From: Pseudomonas sp. G.S.17
GTDB lineage: Bacteria; Pseudomonadota; Gammaproteobacteria; Pseudomonadales; Pseudomonadaceae
NCBI RefSeq assembly: GCF_038096165.1
Contig: NZ_CP151076.1
Location: 5,267,501 to 5,331,500, forward strand
Direction of reading: 5' to 3'
Length of the DNA stretch: 64,000 nt
Shown piece by piece: positions 18,266-28,994 of this stretch (positions are counted from its first letter, which is position 1; each line of letters opens with the position of its first letter). The notes beneath the pieces are model-generated. The model was not told where the DNA came from, ran no database searches, and was given only the letters and a program-made list of their open reading frames with translations. The translations under genes and the position numbers were made by a program.

Positions 18266-20119
18266 ATGCTCAAACGCCTTGTGTATTTGGCGCTGTTTGT
18301 CTGCGCCCCGCTGTGCGCCGCTCCCCATGCGAGCGATGCCCGTTTGCAGCAACTGGCCAATGCGCCGTTCTGGATTTCCCTGGGCCACTACGAAACCGCC
18401 AAGCTCGGCGGCTGGCGCAGCTATGTCGATGATCCCAAATTCTTTCTCGCCGCCAACGGTGCCCATGACCCGAAGGCTGAGCTGAGCGCCACACTGGACG
18501 CGATCTACGCGCCGGCCAGTGCTGGCGAAAAACATGCGCAATGCGTCTATCCAGCCCGCACCCGCTGGTTGCGTGATCAACTGAAGCTGATTGATCTGCC
18601 TGCGGTTGAGTGCAAGGAATTCAGGCAATGGTTCAAGGACGTCGCCCCGGACAGCGCGGTGCTGATCTTTCCGGCCGCATACCTGAACAGCCCGTCGTCG
18701 ATGTTCGGCCACACCTTGCTGCGCATCGATCAGGCTGACGTACAAACCAATCACACCGCCCTGCTCAGCTATGCCATCAACTTCGGCGCCTACATCGAAG
18801 GCATGGACAACAGCATTCTGTATGCCTGGAAAGGCTTGATGGGCGGTTATCCGGGTTTGTTCGCCCTGGTGCCCTATCAAGAGAAGCTCTCGGAATACCG
18901 CAGCCTGGAAAACCGAGACCTGTGGGAATACCGTTTGAATCTGACCCCGGAAGAAACCGGGCGCATGGTCGAGCACGTCTGGGAGCTGAAACAGATCCGT
19001 TTCGGTTATTTCTTCTTCGACGAAAATTGCTCCTATCGCCTGCTGGAACTGCTTCAGGTCGCTCGCCCAGGCTTGCAGCTGACTGAACAATTCCCGCTGA
19101 CCGCTATCCCGACCGATACCGTAAAAGCAGTGAAAGCCGCCGGTCTGGTGGAGAAAATCGATTATCGCCCGTCACGTGAACGCGAGTTGCTGGAGCGCGC
19201 CAAACCGCTGAACAGCGACGAGCAACAATGGGTGCTGCACGTCAGCGCCGATCAGAAACAACTGCAAAACGCCGACTATCTGGCCCAACCCAAAGAGCGT
19301 CGGGCGTTGATTCAGGATGCGGCGTATCGCCTGGAACGCTACCGCGCCAACGGCCTGGAACGTGATAGCGAGCGCTCGCAACGCAGTTTCGAGCTGCTGC
19401 GCGCGATCAATCAGAACCCGCCACCCGCGCTGGACATCGCCCGCCCTGGCTTGCCGGAAGACGGTCATCAATCGCGCACCTGGCAGATTGGCGCCGGCAC
19501 ACGAGACGACAAGGCCTTTGCCGAGTACGGCTTGCGCATGGCTTATCACGATCTCAATGACAACGCTTACGGCTTTCCGCTGGGCGCGCAGATTGAAATC
19601 CTGCAACTCAAACTGCGGCAGTACGAAGGCAATAAGTGGCAGCTGCAACAGCTGGATCTGGCCACCATCCGCTCGCTGACGCCGCGCAACGAACTGCTAC
19701 AACCTTGGTCATGGCAAGTGGCCGGTGGGCTGGAGCGGGTGTTGGGCAAGCATGGCGACGAAACGCTGGTCAGCCACGTGAACGGCGGCGCGGGCGGCAC
19801 CTGGCAGTTGGGTGAAGACGTGCTGGGCTTTGCGCTGGGCACGGTGCGGGTCGAGCACAACAACGACTTCGCCGAGTTCGTCTCGCCGGCGGCCGGATTC
19901 AATACCGGCGTGTTGTGGCGCAATCCGTTGGGCAACCTGAGCCTGGAAACCAAGGGCGATTACTTCACCAACGGCGAAGTACGCCGCAGCATCAGCCTCA
20001 ACCAGCAATGGGAACTGTCACGCAACCTCGGCCTGCGCCTGAGCGCCCAGCGCGAATTCAGCCAGCTGGCTTCGCCGCAGAATGAAGTAATGCTTGAAGT
20101 GAAGTGGTATCACTATTGA
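18266..20119 (+). CDS. DUF4105 envelope protein
   Basis: A 617-residue exported protein with signal peptide MLKRLVYLALFVCAPLCAAP. The central part (YLNSPSSMFGHTLLRI, NFGAYIEG, FFFDENCSYRLLELL) matches DUF4105, a domain with conserved His and Cys residues suggestive of an NlpC/P60-like fold. The last about 220 residues are rich in alternating amphipathic strands and end in KWYHY with a terminal aromatic, so they may be an outer-membrane beta-barrel. The start is the ATG at 18266, nine nt after an unlikely TTG. It corresponds to PA4579 by position. Function unknown. Confidence 0.85.
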   Translation: MLKRLVYLALFVCAPLCAAPHASDARLQQLANAPFWISLGHYETAKLGGWRSYVDDPKFFLAANGAHDPKAELSATLDAIYAPASAGEKHAQCVYPARTRWLRDQLKLIDLPAVECKEFRQWFKDVAPDSAVLIFPAAYLNSPSSMFGHTLLRIDQADVQTNHTALLSYAINFGAYIEGMDNSILYAWKGLMGGYPGLFALVPYQEKLSEYRSLENRDLWEYRLNLTPEETGRMVEHVWELKQIRFGYFFFDENCSYRLLELLQVARPGLQLTEQFPLTAIPTDTVKAVKAAGLVEKIDYRPSRERELLERAKPLNSDEQQWVLHVSADQKQLQNADYLAQPKERRALIQDAAYRLERYRANGLERDSERSQRSFELLRAINQNPPPALDIARPGLPEDGHQSRTWQIGAGTRDDKAFAEYGLRMAYHDLNDNAYGFPLGAQIEILQLKLRQYEGNKWQLQQLDLATIRSLTPRNELLQPWSWQVAGGLERVLGKHGDETLVSHVNGGAGGTWQLGEDVLGFALGTVRVEHNNDFAEFVSPAAGFNTGVLWRNPLGNLSLETKGDYFTNGEVRRSISLNQQWELSRNLGLRLSAQREFSQLASPQNEVMLEVKWYHY

Positions 20120-20153
20120 TTTCGCGCTGATCAAACAACACAAAATGCGATCA

Positions 20154-20240
20154 GTTGGAGCGAGGCTTGCCCGCGAATCAGGCGCCTCGGTGTACCAGAC
20201 CCACCGCGTTATCGTTCTTCGCGGGCAAGCCTCGCTCCCA
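20154..20240. repeat. REPIN, GTTGGAGCGAGG family
   Basis: Inverted units (GTTGGAGCGAGGCTTGCCCG... and ...CGGGCAAGCCTCGCTCCCAC) flank a spacer of about 40 bp. This is a third REP family of the window; the same type occurs at 27359 and 53755. Confidence 0.85.
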
Positions 20241-20329
20241 CAGGGACAAATCACTAATTTCCTACACGTCTTTAACGAATAACTCACAGAGCGGCTTTTA
20301 GACTTTATCCACAAGTCGAGGAATCCGTG

Positions 20330-20683
20330 ATGAACGTGCGTTGGGCTGTGCTGTGGTTAGTGGTGCTAGTCGCTGGGTGTCAGTCAACTCACGAGCAATT
20401 AGTGGCCGAAGGTTATCCTCCGGCATTCGCCGACGGCTTTCAGGATGGCTGCGGCAGTGGCCGGCAGGCGGCGGGATCAATCGGTGGGCAGTACAAGAAG
20501 GATGTGCCGCGTTACCTCAAGGACGTGACTTACGCTCAAGGCTGGAGCGACGGTTTTCGGCAGTGCCAGAGCATGCTGGAAAGCCGCGACCGGCTGGACA
20601 CCGATCACATCTGGAACGACCATGATCGAGCTTGGGAGCAACAAAAAACCCAAGGCGCGGGCAAGGCTTATCGGTCGCACTGA
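20330..20683 (+). CDS. Small predicted lipoprotein
   Basis: A 117-residue protein with a type II signal peptide: a hydrophobic stretch (WAVLWLVVLVAGC) ending in the lipobox VAGC at about residue 18, followed by QSTHEQ. The mature part is hydrophilic, with a repeated G..DG..GC pattern (GFQDGCGSG, GWSDGFRQC). The serine-type residue-2 region suggests outer-membrane sorting. ATG at 20330 is preferred to the overlapping GTG at 20327. No known family recognised. Confidence 0.8.
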   Translation: MNVRWAVLWLVVLVAGCQSTHEQLVAEGYPPAFADGFQDGCGSGRQAAGSIGGQYKKDVPRYLKDVTYAQGWSDGFRQCQSMLESRDRLDTDHIWNDHDRAWEQQKTQGAGKAYRSH

Positions 20684-20756
20684 GCTGGCCGGATAGCGAT
20701 TCAACGAAACTAATCAGCCGCAGGCGCGGCCCAAATCTCATGAACAGGAGAAACCC

Positions 20757-21254
20757 ATGAGCCGCGCCTTCGTCAATGAAGATAACGCCGCTGCGGACGC
20801 CAGCCAGCCGGTCGAACGTCTCGTCAGCCAACAACCCAACTACGTCACCGCCCACGGTTTGCTGCAATTGCAGAACCGCGTCGCCGAACTCCAGTCGCAA
20901 CACAGCGCGCAAGCGTCATTGCGGGACAACACCGACAAACAGCGCCTGGCCGATCTCGAGCGGGATCTGCGCTATTTCAATCAGCGCCTGCTGAGTGCTC
21001 AGGTCGTTACGCCCGCGACTTCAACGGAAAAGGTGCAGATCGGCAGTTGGGTGACCTTCGCCGACGAACAAGGCGTCGAGCAGCGCGTGCAACTGGTCGG
21101 CGAGGATCAGGCCGACGCCACTGCCGGGTTGATCAACTGGGGCTCGCCATTGGGCCGCGCGTTGCTGGGTGCGCAATTGGGCGATGAAGTGCTGTGGAAA
21201 CGCCCGGCTGGGGATCAGTTGATTGAAGTGGTGTTGATTGAGGCGGATGTTTGA
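20757..21254 (+). CDS. GreA/GreB-family C-terminal domain protein
   Basis: A 165-residue protein. The first about 75 residues form a helical, Q- and R-rich segment (LLQLQNRVAELQSQHSAQAS). The C-terminal about 70 residues (VQIGSWVTFADEQGVEQRVQLVGEDQAD...SPLGRALLGAQLGDEV) match the FKBP-like Gre C-terminal domain that binds RNA polymerase. The N-terminal part is a short coiled coil, so whether it can act in the polymerase secondary channel is uncertain. CAGGAG lies 7 nt before the ATG. It could be a transcript-cleavage factor relative or an Rnk-like regulator. Confidence 0.75.
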   Translation: MSRAFVNEDNAAADASQPVERLVSQQPNYVTAHGLLQLQNRVAELQSQHSAQASLRDNTDKQRLADLERDLRYFNQRLLSAQVVTPATSTEKVQIGSWVTFADEQGVEQRVQLVGEDQADATAGLINWGSPLGRALLGAQLGDEVLWKRPAGDQLIEVVLIEADV

Positions 21255-21272
21255 AGAAGCAAACGCCAATTC

Positions 21273-21297
21273 CGTAGGACCGGCTTCAGCCGGGAGG
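21273..21297. repeat. Single REP unit, GTAGGACCGG family
   Basis: An intact GTAGGACCGGCTTCAGCCGG palindrome without a partner unit lies between the Gre-like gene and the ettA terminator. It is the best intact reference for the IS target site. Confidence 0.8.
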
Positions 21298-21378
21298 GCG
21301 ATTGTGCTGGCGACGAAGCACCTGCCATGCATCGACCGGCTCCCTGGGTGTCTATTCACATCCGCTCCGCGGCCAACA

Positions 21379-21405
21379 AAAACGGAGCCCGAAGGCTCCG
21401 CTTTT
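21379..21405 (-). terminator. Rho-independent terminator of ettA
   Basis: On the minus strand the stem AAAAGCGGAGCC / GGCTCCGTTTTT with loop TTCG is followed by T residues. It begins 16 bp after the ettA stop. Confidence 0.88.
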
Positions 21406-21420
21406 GTGAAACCTGAGCAA

Positions 21421-23085
21421 TCAGGCCAGTTTCTTGTGGCGTACCCGGTGTGGCTGGGCGGCCGCGTCGCCGAGGCGCTTTTTGCGGTCGGCTTCGTACT
21501 CGGTGTAGTTACCTTCGAAGAATACCGCTTGCGAGTCGTCTTCGTAGGCCAGGATGTGCGTTGCCACACGGTCCAGGAACCACCGATCGTGAGAGATCAC
21601 AATGGCGGCGCCAGGGAAGTCCAGCAGCGCTTCTTCCAGCGAACGCAGGGTTTCCACGTCGAGGTCGTTTGACGGTTCATCGAGCAGCAGGACGTTGCCG
21701 CCCTCTTTCAAGGTCAATGCCAGGTGCAAGCGGCCGCGCTCACCACCGGAAAGGTCCTTGACGAACTTCTGCTGATCGCCGCCCTTGAAGTTGAAACGAC
21801 CGACATAAGTACGCGACGGGATTTCATAGTTGCCGATGCGGATCTGATCAGAGCCGTCGGAAATCTGCTGGAATACCGTTTTGCTGCCGTCCAGGTCGTC
21901 ACGGCTTTGATCCACGCAGGCCAGCTGCACGGTTTCACCGATTTCGATGCTGCCCGAATCCGGCTGCTCCTTGCCCATCAGCATGCGGAACAGGGTCGAT
22001 TTACCAGCACCGTTACCGCCGATCACACCGACAATCGCGCCTTTAGGCATGGCGAACGACAGGTTGTCGATCAACACGCGGTCGCCGTAACCCTTGCTGA
22101 CGTTCTTGAACTCGATGACTTTGTCGCCCAGACGCGGACCGGCCGGGATATAGATCTCGTTGGTCTCGCTGCGTTTCTGGAATTCCTGCGACTGCATTTC
22201 TTCAAAGCGCTGCAGACGAGCCTTGGATTTGGACTGACGCGCCTTGGCGCCCTGCCGAACCCATTCCAGCTCTTCTTTCATGGCCTTTTCATGGGCCGAT
22301 TGCTGCTTGGATTCCTGGGCCAGACGGTCGGACTTGGCTTCAAGCCAGCCCGAATAGTTGCCCTCGTAAGGAATGCCCGCACCGCGGTCAAGTTCCAGAA
22401 TCCAGCCGGCGACGTTATCCAGGAAGTACCGGTCGTGCGTGATCGCAACCACGGTGCCCGGGAAATCGTGCAGGAAATGCTCAAGCCAGGCGACGGAATC
22501 GGCGTCCAGGTGGTTGGTCGGTTCGTCGAGCAGCAGCATGTCCGGCGCCGACAGCAGCAGGCGGCACAAGGCCACGCGACGTTTTTCACCACCGGAAAGG
22601 ACCGCGACTTTCGCGTCCCACGCAGGCAGACGCAAGGCATCGGCCGCCACTTCCAGCTGACGTTCCAGGTTGTGACCGTCGCTGGCTTGCAGGATGGCTT
22701 CGAGCTTGGCCTGTTCGGCGGCCAGCTTGTCGAAATCGGCATCCGGCTCGGCATATTCGGCGTAGACCTGGTCCAGACGCGCCTGGGCGTTCTTGATCAC
22801 GCTCACGGCTTCCTCGACCACTTCGCGGACGGTCTTGGTCGGGTCCAGTTGTGGTTCCTGTGGCAGATAGCCGATGTTCAGCTCGGGCATCGGCCGTGCT
22901 TCGCCATCGAACTCGGTGTCGACACCGGCCATGATTTTCAACAGAGTCGATTTACCCGACCCGTTCAGGCCCAGAACGCCGATCTTGGCGCCCGGAAAGA
23001 ACGAGAGGGAGATATTTTTGAGAATTTCCCGCTTCGGCGGCACAACTTTGCTCAGCCGATGCATGGTAAAGACGTATTGGGCCAT
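21421..23085 (-). CDS. ettA: Energy-dependent translational throttle protein EttA (ABC-F)
   Basis: An ABC-F ATPase that binds the ribosomal E site and gates entry into elongation according to the ADP/ATP ratio. The 554 residues, the family length, contain two ABC domains with no membrane part. The first has GLNGSGKST and LSGGEKRR; the second has GGNGAGKST and LSGGERGR. Between them lies the linker rich in K/R ([19 protein letters not shown]). The N-terminus [19 protein letters not shown] is typical of EttA. It is single-gene, with its own terminator. Confidence 0.95.
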   Translation of the reverse strand: MAQYVFTMHRLSKVVPPKREILKNISLSFFPGAKIGVLGLNGSGKSTLLKIMAGVDTEFDGEARPMPELNIGYLPQEPQLDPTKTVREVVEEAVSVIKNAQARLDQVYAEYAEPDADFDKLAAEQAKLEAILQASDGHNLERQLEVAADALRLPAWDAKVAVLSGGEKRRVALCRLLLSAPDMLLLDEPTNHLDADSVAWLEHFLHDFPGTVVAITHDRYFLDNVAGWILELDRGAGIPYEGNYSGWLEAKSDRLAQESKQQSAHEKAMKEELEWVRQGAKARQSKSKARLQRFEEMQSQEFQKRSETNEIYIPAGPRLGDKVIEFKNVSKGYGDRVLIDNLSFAMPKGAIVGVIGGNGAGKSTLFRMLMGKEQPDSGSIEIGETVQLACVDQSRDDLDGSKTVFQQISDGSDQIRIGNYEIPSRTYVGRFNFKGGDQQKFVKDLSGGERGRLHLALTLKEGGNVLLLDEPSNDLDVETLRSLEEALLDFPGAAIVISHDRWFLDRVATHILAYEDDSQAVFFEGNYTEYEADRKKRLGDAAAQPHRVRHKKLA

Positions 23086-23512
23086 GGAATAAAAACCTGG
23101 TGTATGTGGCTATTAAATAGGGCTGAATAGAGCGCGAGCTTAGAGCCCCGTCCTGAAAAAAGCTTTTTTTATCGACGACACTTGCCGTTTGACGTTTCCG
23201 AGCCTTGAATCAAGCACAGCGACCAGGCGATGAACGATAGGGTTGGGATCGGGATCATTAAAGGCAAGTAGTGGAATTACTCATGCAGAAATCAGGGCCG
23301 CGCGTCGCGCAAAGCTACCCGAATGCGCTCGGCAGGGCAAACCATCCAGCCTAACGGGACTGGCACTTTGCCACAACTAAAGGCATGCTAGCCGCCCTTT
23401 GGGCGTCCGGCTTATAGTGCATTTCGCATTAGTTGCCCCACCGATTGTGTGAAAACGTATTGCTGGAGTTTTCACGCTGTCTGTTCAGTCCAGTAGTAGT
23501 CAGGATCAGAGC
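23086..23512. other. 427-bp divergent intergenic region between ettA and morA
   Basis: Contains no convincing gene or REP element. An A/T tract (AAAAAAGCTTTTTTT) lies around 23157-23170. The promoters of ettA (minus) and morA (plus) must be here, but no hexamer pair stands out enough to name. Confidence 0.5.
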
Positions 23513-26500
23513 TTGTCCACACCAATTCACCCATATTCAACGCGTACGGCTAAAGGCGCGACCGTCACGCCTTTGCGCGGCTCATTGAAAGGTGCGCTGG
23601 CGGCTTTGGTGCTGCTGATGCTGGCGCTGTTATTGTGGCAGTTGATCGAGCAATTCCAGCAGACGCAGGAGCGCCAGCGGCAACGCAGTCTCGACTACAG
23701 CGTGCAATTGGCAGACCGCATGAGCCTGAACATGGCCCTCAGCGCCCAGGTTGGCCTCAATCTGCTGGCCGACAGCTCGCAACAACCCCAAGACTCGACC
23801 GGATCGACCCAGCTTGCGGCGCTGCGTCAATCCTTGCCTTCATTGCGCAGCATTGCCTTGCTCGACGCCACCGGCAGTGTCATCGCCGATAGCGTGGATA
23901 ACCCTCGGGACGCCGATGTTCTGAAAAAGGCCCTGCAACAGGCAGCGGGCCGACCTTATTACTACGACAACGCGACCGATGGCTCAGTCATCTATCTGTT
24001 GGTGCGCAAACCCGGCGACGTCCGCGAATACTGGGCGCTGCGGATGGCCCCGGATGCCTTGAAAGCCCTGGCCCGACAGACCGCTCAGGATTTCCAGCCA
24101 CTGTGGCGCCTGGAAAACCGCACCACCGAACGCATGTTGTTTCGTGATACCCCGCCAGGAAACGAGCCGAGCGGCAGCAGTCTTGGGGATAACGAAACAG
24201 TGCTGCTCCAGCCGCTGACCAATAGCGATTGGCAACTGCGTGGCCTGTTTGACGCGCAGAAGGCGCGGGAACAACTGCTGCCGCCATTGATCGGCAAGTG
24301 CCTGATCGGCCTTTTGTGTTCGATCCTGCCGCTACTGGCGTTGCTCAGCTTACGTCGCCGCCAGCGTCAACTGCACGAAAGTCGCCGCCGTTATCAGGAG
24401 ATTTTCGAAGGCGCCGGCGTTGCGATTTGCGTGCTGGACATGTCCGGCCTGCCGGACCATCTGAAGGCCTTGAAACTCAACACCCGCGACGATCTGGAAG
24501 CTTTGTTGCGGGCTCAGCCTGGCCAATTAAAGGCGCTGTTGCGCCAATTGCGCATTACCGAGGTCAATCAGGTCGCGCTGAGCCTGCTCAAGGTTGAATC
24601 CAGCCAGCAGGCCTGGGAGTACTTGATCGAAGGCTGTCCGCGCACGCGTCAGGGCATTGGCGAACAGGTGCTGCACGCGGTGTTGTCCAGGCAAAACCAG
24701 CTCGAACTGGAAATCCGCCTGACTCAGGATGACGGCGAAGACCAGCATCTATGGCTGGTGCTGCGCCTGCCGGAACATATTGACGACTTCCATGCAGTGA
24801 TTCTGAGCATCGGCGACATTACCCGGCGCAAGCAGGTCGAGTTGTCATTGCAGGAACGCGAGAGTTTCTGGTCCGATGTGGTGCGCACCGTGCCGGATCA
24901 TCTCTATGTTCAGGACGTGCTCAGCCAGCGGATGATCTACAGCAACCATCACCTGGGGCACACGCTGGGTTACAGCAAGATCGAGCTGTTGCGGATGGGC
25001 GAGTTTTTCTGGGAAATCCTGCTGCACCCTGATGACGCGCAGAGTTATCAGGACATGCGCCTGCGTCAGCGTCATCGAGGCCATAGCGAGCTGCTGCATT
25101 GCCTGCTGCGTTTTCGTGACAGCAACAGCAAGTGGCGGCGCTTCGACATTCGCGAACAGGCACTGGCCCGCGACAAGGACGATCAGGTCACCCGCATCAT
25201 CGGCGTCGCCAAGGACGTGACTGAACAGCTGGAAGCCAGCGAGTCCTTGCGTGACAGCGAACAGCGCTATCGCATGCTTGCCGAAAGCATCAGCGACGTG
25301 ATTTTCTCCACCGACAGCCAGCTCAAACCCAATTACGTCAGCCCATCGGTGAACACCGTCCTGGGCTACAGCGCCGAGTGGATTCTCGAAAACGGCTGGG
25401 ACACGACATTCGCCAACCCTGCACAACTGGCGGACATGTACGCGCTGCTCGCGCGGGTCAGCAAGGCGCTGGACCAGCCCGACGAATTGCAGAAGCTGCG
25501 CCTGGAAGTCCCCACCCAGCTGTTTTTGTTCGATTCCCTGCGGGCCGATGGCCGAAAGATCCCCATCGAGCTGCGTCTGGTGTTGGTCTGGGATGAACAC
25601 GGTGTCTTCGAAGGCATCCTCGGCGTCGGTCGCGATGTCAGCCAGCAACGGCGGGCGGAAAAAGACCTGCGCATGGCGGCCACGGTGTTTGAACATTCCA
25701 CATCCGCCATCATTATTACCGACCCGGCAGGCTATATCGTCCAGGCCAACGAAGCGTTCAGTCGAGTCAGCGGCTACGAAGTGGCGCAAGTGCTGGATCA
25801 GCTGCCGAGCATGCTGACCGTTGACGAACACCAGGAAGCGCACCTGCGCTACATCGTCAAGCAACTGCATCAGCGGCGCAGCTGGGAAGGCGAAGTGTGG
25901 CTCAAGCGCCGCAGCGGCGAGCATTACCCGGCATGGGTTGGCATCAATGCGGTGCTCGACGATGAAGGTGATCTGGCCAGTTACGTGTGCTTCTTCAGCG
26001 ACATCAGTGAGCGCAAGGCCAGCGAGCAACGCATCCATCGGCTGGCTTACTACGACGCACTGACCCATCTGCCCAACCGCACGCTGTTTCAGGATCGTCT
26101 GCATTCGGCCTTGCAACAGGCCGAACGGCAGCAGTCATGGGTCGTGCTGATGTTCCTCGACCTGGACCGTTTCAAACCGATCAACGATTCCCTTGGCCAT
26201 GCTGCCGGCGACCGCATGCTCCAGGAAATGGCCACGCGCCTGCTGGCCTGCGTTGCCGATGACGACACCGTGGCGCGCATGGGTGGCGACGAATTCACCC
26301 TGCTGTTGCAACCGGGCGCCACTCGCCAACTGGCCTTGAACCGCGCAATCAATGTCGCCGAGAAGATCCTGACCAGTCTGGTCACGCCGTTTGTGCTCGA
26401 AGGCCGCGAGTTCTTCGTCACCGCCAGCATCGGCATCGCGCTCAGCCCGCAGGATGGCAATGAGCTCAGCCAGTTGATGAAAAACGCCGACACGGCGATG

Positions 26501-27355
26501 TATCACGCCAAAGAGCGCGGCAAAAACAACTTCCAGTTCTATCAGGCCGACATGAACGCCTCGGCGCTGGAACGCCTGGAGCTGGAAAGCGACCTGCGCC
26601 ACGCCTTGGAACAGAAAGAATTCACCCTCTACTATCAGCCGCAGTTCAGCGGCGACGGCAAACGCCTCACCGGCGCTGAAGCCCTGCTGCGCTGGCGCCA
26701 TCCGCGTCGTGGCCTGGTATCGCCCAACGAATTCATCCCCGTGCTTGAAGAACTCGGGCTGGTGGTGGAAGTCGGGGATTGGGTATTGGCCGAAGCCTGT
26801 CGCCAGCTCAAGGCGTGGCATGTGGCCAAGGTCCGCGTGCCCAAAGTCTCGGTGAACATCTCGGCCCGGCAGTTTTCGGACGGCCAGCTCGGCACGCGGA
26901 TCGCCAATATCCTCAAGGACTCCGGGCTGCCACCGGCTTGTCTGGAGCTGGAACTGACGGAAAGTATCCTGATGCGTGAAGTCAACGAAGCCATGCAGAT
27001 TCTCGACGGTCTCAAATGCCTGGGCCTGAGCATCGCGGTCGACGACTTCGGCACGGGTTACTCATCGCTGAACTACCTCAAGCAATTCCCCATCGACGTG
27101 CTGAAAATCGACCGCACCTTCGTCGACGGCTTGCCTTCAGGCGAACAGGACGCCCAGATTGCTCGGGCGATCATTGCCATGGCGCACAGCCTGAACCTGG
27201 CGGTCATCGCCGAAGGCGTCGAGACCCACGAGCAGCTGGAATTCCTGCGCGAGCATGGCTGCGATGAAGTCCAGGGCTACCTGTTCGGCCGCCCAATGCC
27301 GCCGGGTCGCTTCGAAGCACAGTTCAGCAACGATGCGCTTTTCATGCTCGACTGA
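23513..27355 (+). CDS. morA: PAS-GGDEF-EAL cyclic-di-GMP regulator, MorA-like
   Basis: A 1280-residue inner-membrane protein with a transmembrane helix at about 27-45, a periplasmic loop, a second helix at about 259-281, and several PAS domains (clear ones near 445-575, 580-720 and 725-840). The GGDEF domain is near 845-1010, with an intact RMGGDEF. The EAL domain is near 1025-1275, with GAEALLRWRHP and DDFGTGYSSLNYL. Both catalytic motifs are present, so it can probably make and degrade cyclic-di-GMP, as known for P. aeruginosa MorA (PA4601). The four residues at the inhibitory-site position before GGDEF read ADDD, lacking the Arg of RxxD. The start is a TTG with AGGA upstream, so the exact start is uncertain. 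glyA follows, as in PAO1. Confidence 0.88.
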   Translation: MSTPIHPYSTRTAKGATVTPLRGSLKGALAALVLLMLALLLWQLIEQFQQTQERQRQRSLDYSVQLADRMSLNMALSAQVGLNLLADSSQQPQDSTGSTQLAALRQSLPSLRSIALLDATGSVIADSVDNPRDADVLKKALQQAAGRPYYYDNATDGSVIYLLVRKPGDVREYWALRMAPDALKALARQTAQDFQPLWRLENRTTERMLFRDTPPGNEPSGSSLGDNETVLLQPLTNSDWQLRGLFDAQKAREQLLPPLIGKCLIGLLCSILPLLALLSLRRRQRQLHESRRRYQEIFEGAGVAICVLDMSGLPDHLKALKLNTRDDLEALLRAQPGQLKALLRQLRITEVNQVALSLLKVESSQQAWEYLIEGCPRTRQGIGEQVLHAVLSRQNQLELEIRLTQDDGEDQHLWLVLRLPEHIDDFHAVILSIGDITRRKQVELSLQERESFWSDVVRTVPDHLYVQDVLSQRMIYSNHHLGHTLGYSKIELLRMGEFFWEILLHPDDAQSYQDMRLRQRHRGHSELLHCLLRFRDSNSKWRRFDIREQALARDKDDQVTRIIGVAKDVTEQLEASESLRDSEQRYRMLAESISDVIFSTDSQLKPNYVSPSVNTVLGYSAEWILENGWDTTFANPAQLADMYALLARVSKALDQPDELQKLRLEVPTQLFLFDSLRADGRKIPIELRLVLVWDEHGVFEGILGVGRDVSQQRRAEKDLRMAATVFEHSTSAIIITDPAGYIVQANEAFSRVSGYEVAQVLDQLPSMLTVDEHQEAHLRYIVKQLHQRRSWEGEVWLKRRSGEHYPAWVGINAVLDDEGDLASYVCFFSDISERKASEQRIHRLAYYDALTHLPNRTLFQDRLHSALQQAERQQSWVVLMFLDLDRFKPINDSLGHAAGDRMLQEMATRLLACVADDDTVARMGGDEFTLLLQPGATRQLALNRAINVAEKILTSLVTPFVLEGREFFVTASIGIALSPQDGNELSQLMKNADTAMYHAKERGKNNFQFYQADMNASALERLELESDLRHALEQKEFTLYYQPQFSGDGKRLTGAEALLRWRHPRRGLVSPNEFIPVLEELGLVVEVGDWVLAEACRQLKAWHVAKVRVPKVSVNISARQFSDGQLGTRIANILKDSGLPPACLELELTESILMREVNEAMQILDGLKCLGLSIAVDDFGTGYSSLNYLKQFPIDVLKIDRTFVDGLPSGEQDAQIARAIIAMAHSLNLAVIAEGVETHEQLEFLREHGCDEVQGYLFGRPMPPGRFEAQFSNDALFMLD

Positions 27356-27358
27356 TCT

Positions 27359-27446
27359 GTTGGAGCGAGGCTTGCCCGCGAATCAATGTCTCAGGCGATA
27401 CTTTCATCGACCGAATTGACGCATTCGCGGGCAAGCCTCGCTCCAA
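27359..27446. repeat. REPIN, GTTGGAGCGAGG family
   Basis: Nearly perfect inverted units (GTTGGAGCGAGGCTTGCCCG... / ...CGGGCAAGCCTCGCTCCAAC) start 4 bp after the morA stop codon. It may act as the transcript end of morA. Confidence 0.87.
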
Positions 27447-27579
27447 CGGTATGTATGTGTGTGTGCAAGCCGCGCTGCGTGAAAACCGCTTGTCCACGAC
27501 ATGACTCCCTTTCATATGCCAGATAAAAGCCGATGGGGTAGAATGCCCTCCTTTTCTGCCCCGATCCTTGAGGACCGCC

Positions 27580-28833
27580 ATGTTCAGCCGTGATTTGACT
27601 CTCGCCAAGTACGACTCCGATCTCTTTGCCGCAATGGAGCAAGAAGCTCAGCGCCAGGAAGAGCACATCGAGCTGATTGCCTCGGAAAACTACACCAGCC
27701 CAGCGGTCATGGAAGCTCAGGGCTCGGTCCTGACCAACAAGTACGCCGAAGGCTATCCAGGCAAGCGCTACTACGGCGGCTGCGAATTCGTCGACGTGGT
27801 TGAGCAACTGGCCATCGACCGTGCCAAAGAGCTGTTCGGCGCCGATTACGCCAACGTCCAGCCCCACGCCGGTTCGCAAGCCAACAGCGCGGTTTACCTG
27901 GCACTGCTGCAAGGCGGCGACACCATTCTGGGCATGAGCCTGGCTCACGGCGGTCACCTGACTCACGGTGCCAGCGTCAGCTCGTCGGGCAAACTGTACA
28001 ACGCGGTGCAGTACGGCATCGACGGCAACGGCATGATCGATTACGACGAAGTCGAGCGCCTGGCCGTTGAGCACAAGCCGAAAATGATCGTGGCCGGTTT
28101 CTCTGCCTACTCGCAGATCCTCGATTTCCCACGCTTCCGCGCCATCGCTGACAAGGTCGGCGCGTACCTGTTCGTCGACATGGCTCACGTTGCCGGTCTG
28201 GTTGCTGCAGGCGTGTACCCGAACCCGGTGCCTTTCGCTGACGTCGTGACCACCACTACGCACAAGACCCTGCGCGGTCCACGTGGCGGCCTGATCTTGG
28301 CTCGCGCCAACGCCGAAATCGAAAAAAAGCTGAATTCGGCAGTTTTCCCCGGCGCACAAGGCGGCCCGCTGGAGCACGTTATCGCGGCCAAGGCCGTTTG
28401 CTTCAAGGAAGCGCTGCAGCCTGAGTTCAAGACGTACCAGCAACAAGTGGTGAAAAACGCCAAGGCCATGGCGGGCGTGTTCATCGAACGCGGCTTTGAC
28501 GTGGTTTCCGGCGGTACAGAAAACCACCTGTTCCTGCTGTCGCTGATCAAACAGGACATCTCCGGTAAAGACGCTGACGCTGCCCTGGGTCGTGCGTTCA
28601 TCACCGTGAACAAGAACTCCGTACCTAACGATCCACGCTCGCCGTTCGTGACCTCGGGCCTGCGTTTCGGCACCCCGGCGGTGACCACTCGTGGCTTCAA
28701 GGAAGCAGAGTGCAAGGAACTCGCTGGCTGGATCTGCGACATCCTGGCTGACCTGAACAACGAAGCCGTGATCGACGCAGTACGCGAAAAAGTAAAAGCC
28801 ATCTGCGCCAAACTGCCGGTATACGGCGCTTAA
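27580..28833 (+). CDS. glyA: Serine hydroxymethyltransferase
   Basis: A pyridoxal-phosphate enzyme that interconverts serine and glycine and supplies one-carbon units to tetrahydrofolate. The 417 residues contain [20 protein letters not shown], the substrate-loop HGGHLTHG, and the PLP lysine in [16 protein letters not shown]. The start is the ATG at 27580 ([14 protein letters not shown]) with GAGGA upstream; a frame extension of four codons is rejected. It matches PAO1 PA4602, downstream of morA. A strong terminator follows. Confidence 0.97.
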   Translation: MFSRDLTLAKYDSDLFAAMEQEAQRQEEHIELIASENYTSPAVMEAQGSVLTNKYAEGYPGKRYYGGCEFVDVVEQLAIDRAKELFGADYANVQPHAGSQANSAVYLALLQGGDTILGMSLAHGGHLTHGASVSSSGKLYNAVQYGIDGNGMIDYDEVERLAVEHKPKMIVAGFSAYSQILDFPRFRAIADKVGAYLFVDMAHVAGLVAAGVYPNPVPFADVVTTTTHKTLRGPRGGLILARANAEIEKKLNSAVFPGAQGGPLEHVIAAKAVCFKEALQPEFKTYQQQVVKNAKAMAGVFIERGFDVVSGGTENHLFLLSLIKQDISGKDADAALGRAFITVNKNSVPNDPRSPFVTSGLRFGTPAVTTRGFKEAECKELAGWICDILADLNNEAVIDAVREKVKAICAKLPVYGA

Positions 28834-28857
28834 TCAGCGCGTTTCGGCAGTCACATT

Positions 28858-28887
28858 AAAAAACCGGCTCTTGAGCCGGTTTTTTTG
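28858..28887 (+). terminator. Rho-independent terminator of glyA
   Basis: The stem AAAAAACCGGCTC / GAGCCGGTTTTTTT has a 2-4 nt loop, 25 bp after the glyA stop. Confidence 0.92.
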
Positions 28888-28901
28888 TGCGCGACATAAC
28901 C

Positions 28902-28992
28902 GTAGGACCGGCTTTAGCCGGGAGAGGGCCAGCGCATACGCGACACTCTCCAGGGCAGGCATGCCCCCCCTCCCGGCTAAAGCCGGTCCTAC
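28902..28992. repeat. REPIN, GTAGGACCGG family
   Basis: Inverted units GTAGGACCGGCTTTAGCCGG... and ...CCGGCTAAAGCCGGTCCTAC flank a roughly 45-bp spacer between the convergent glyA and COG0523 genes. Confidence 0.88.
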
Positions 28993-28994
28993 GC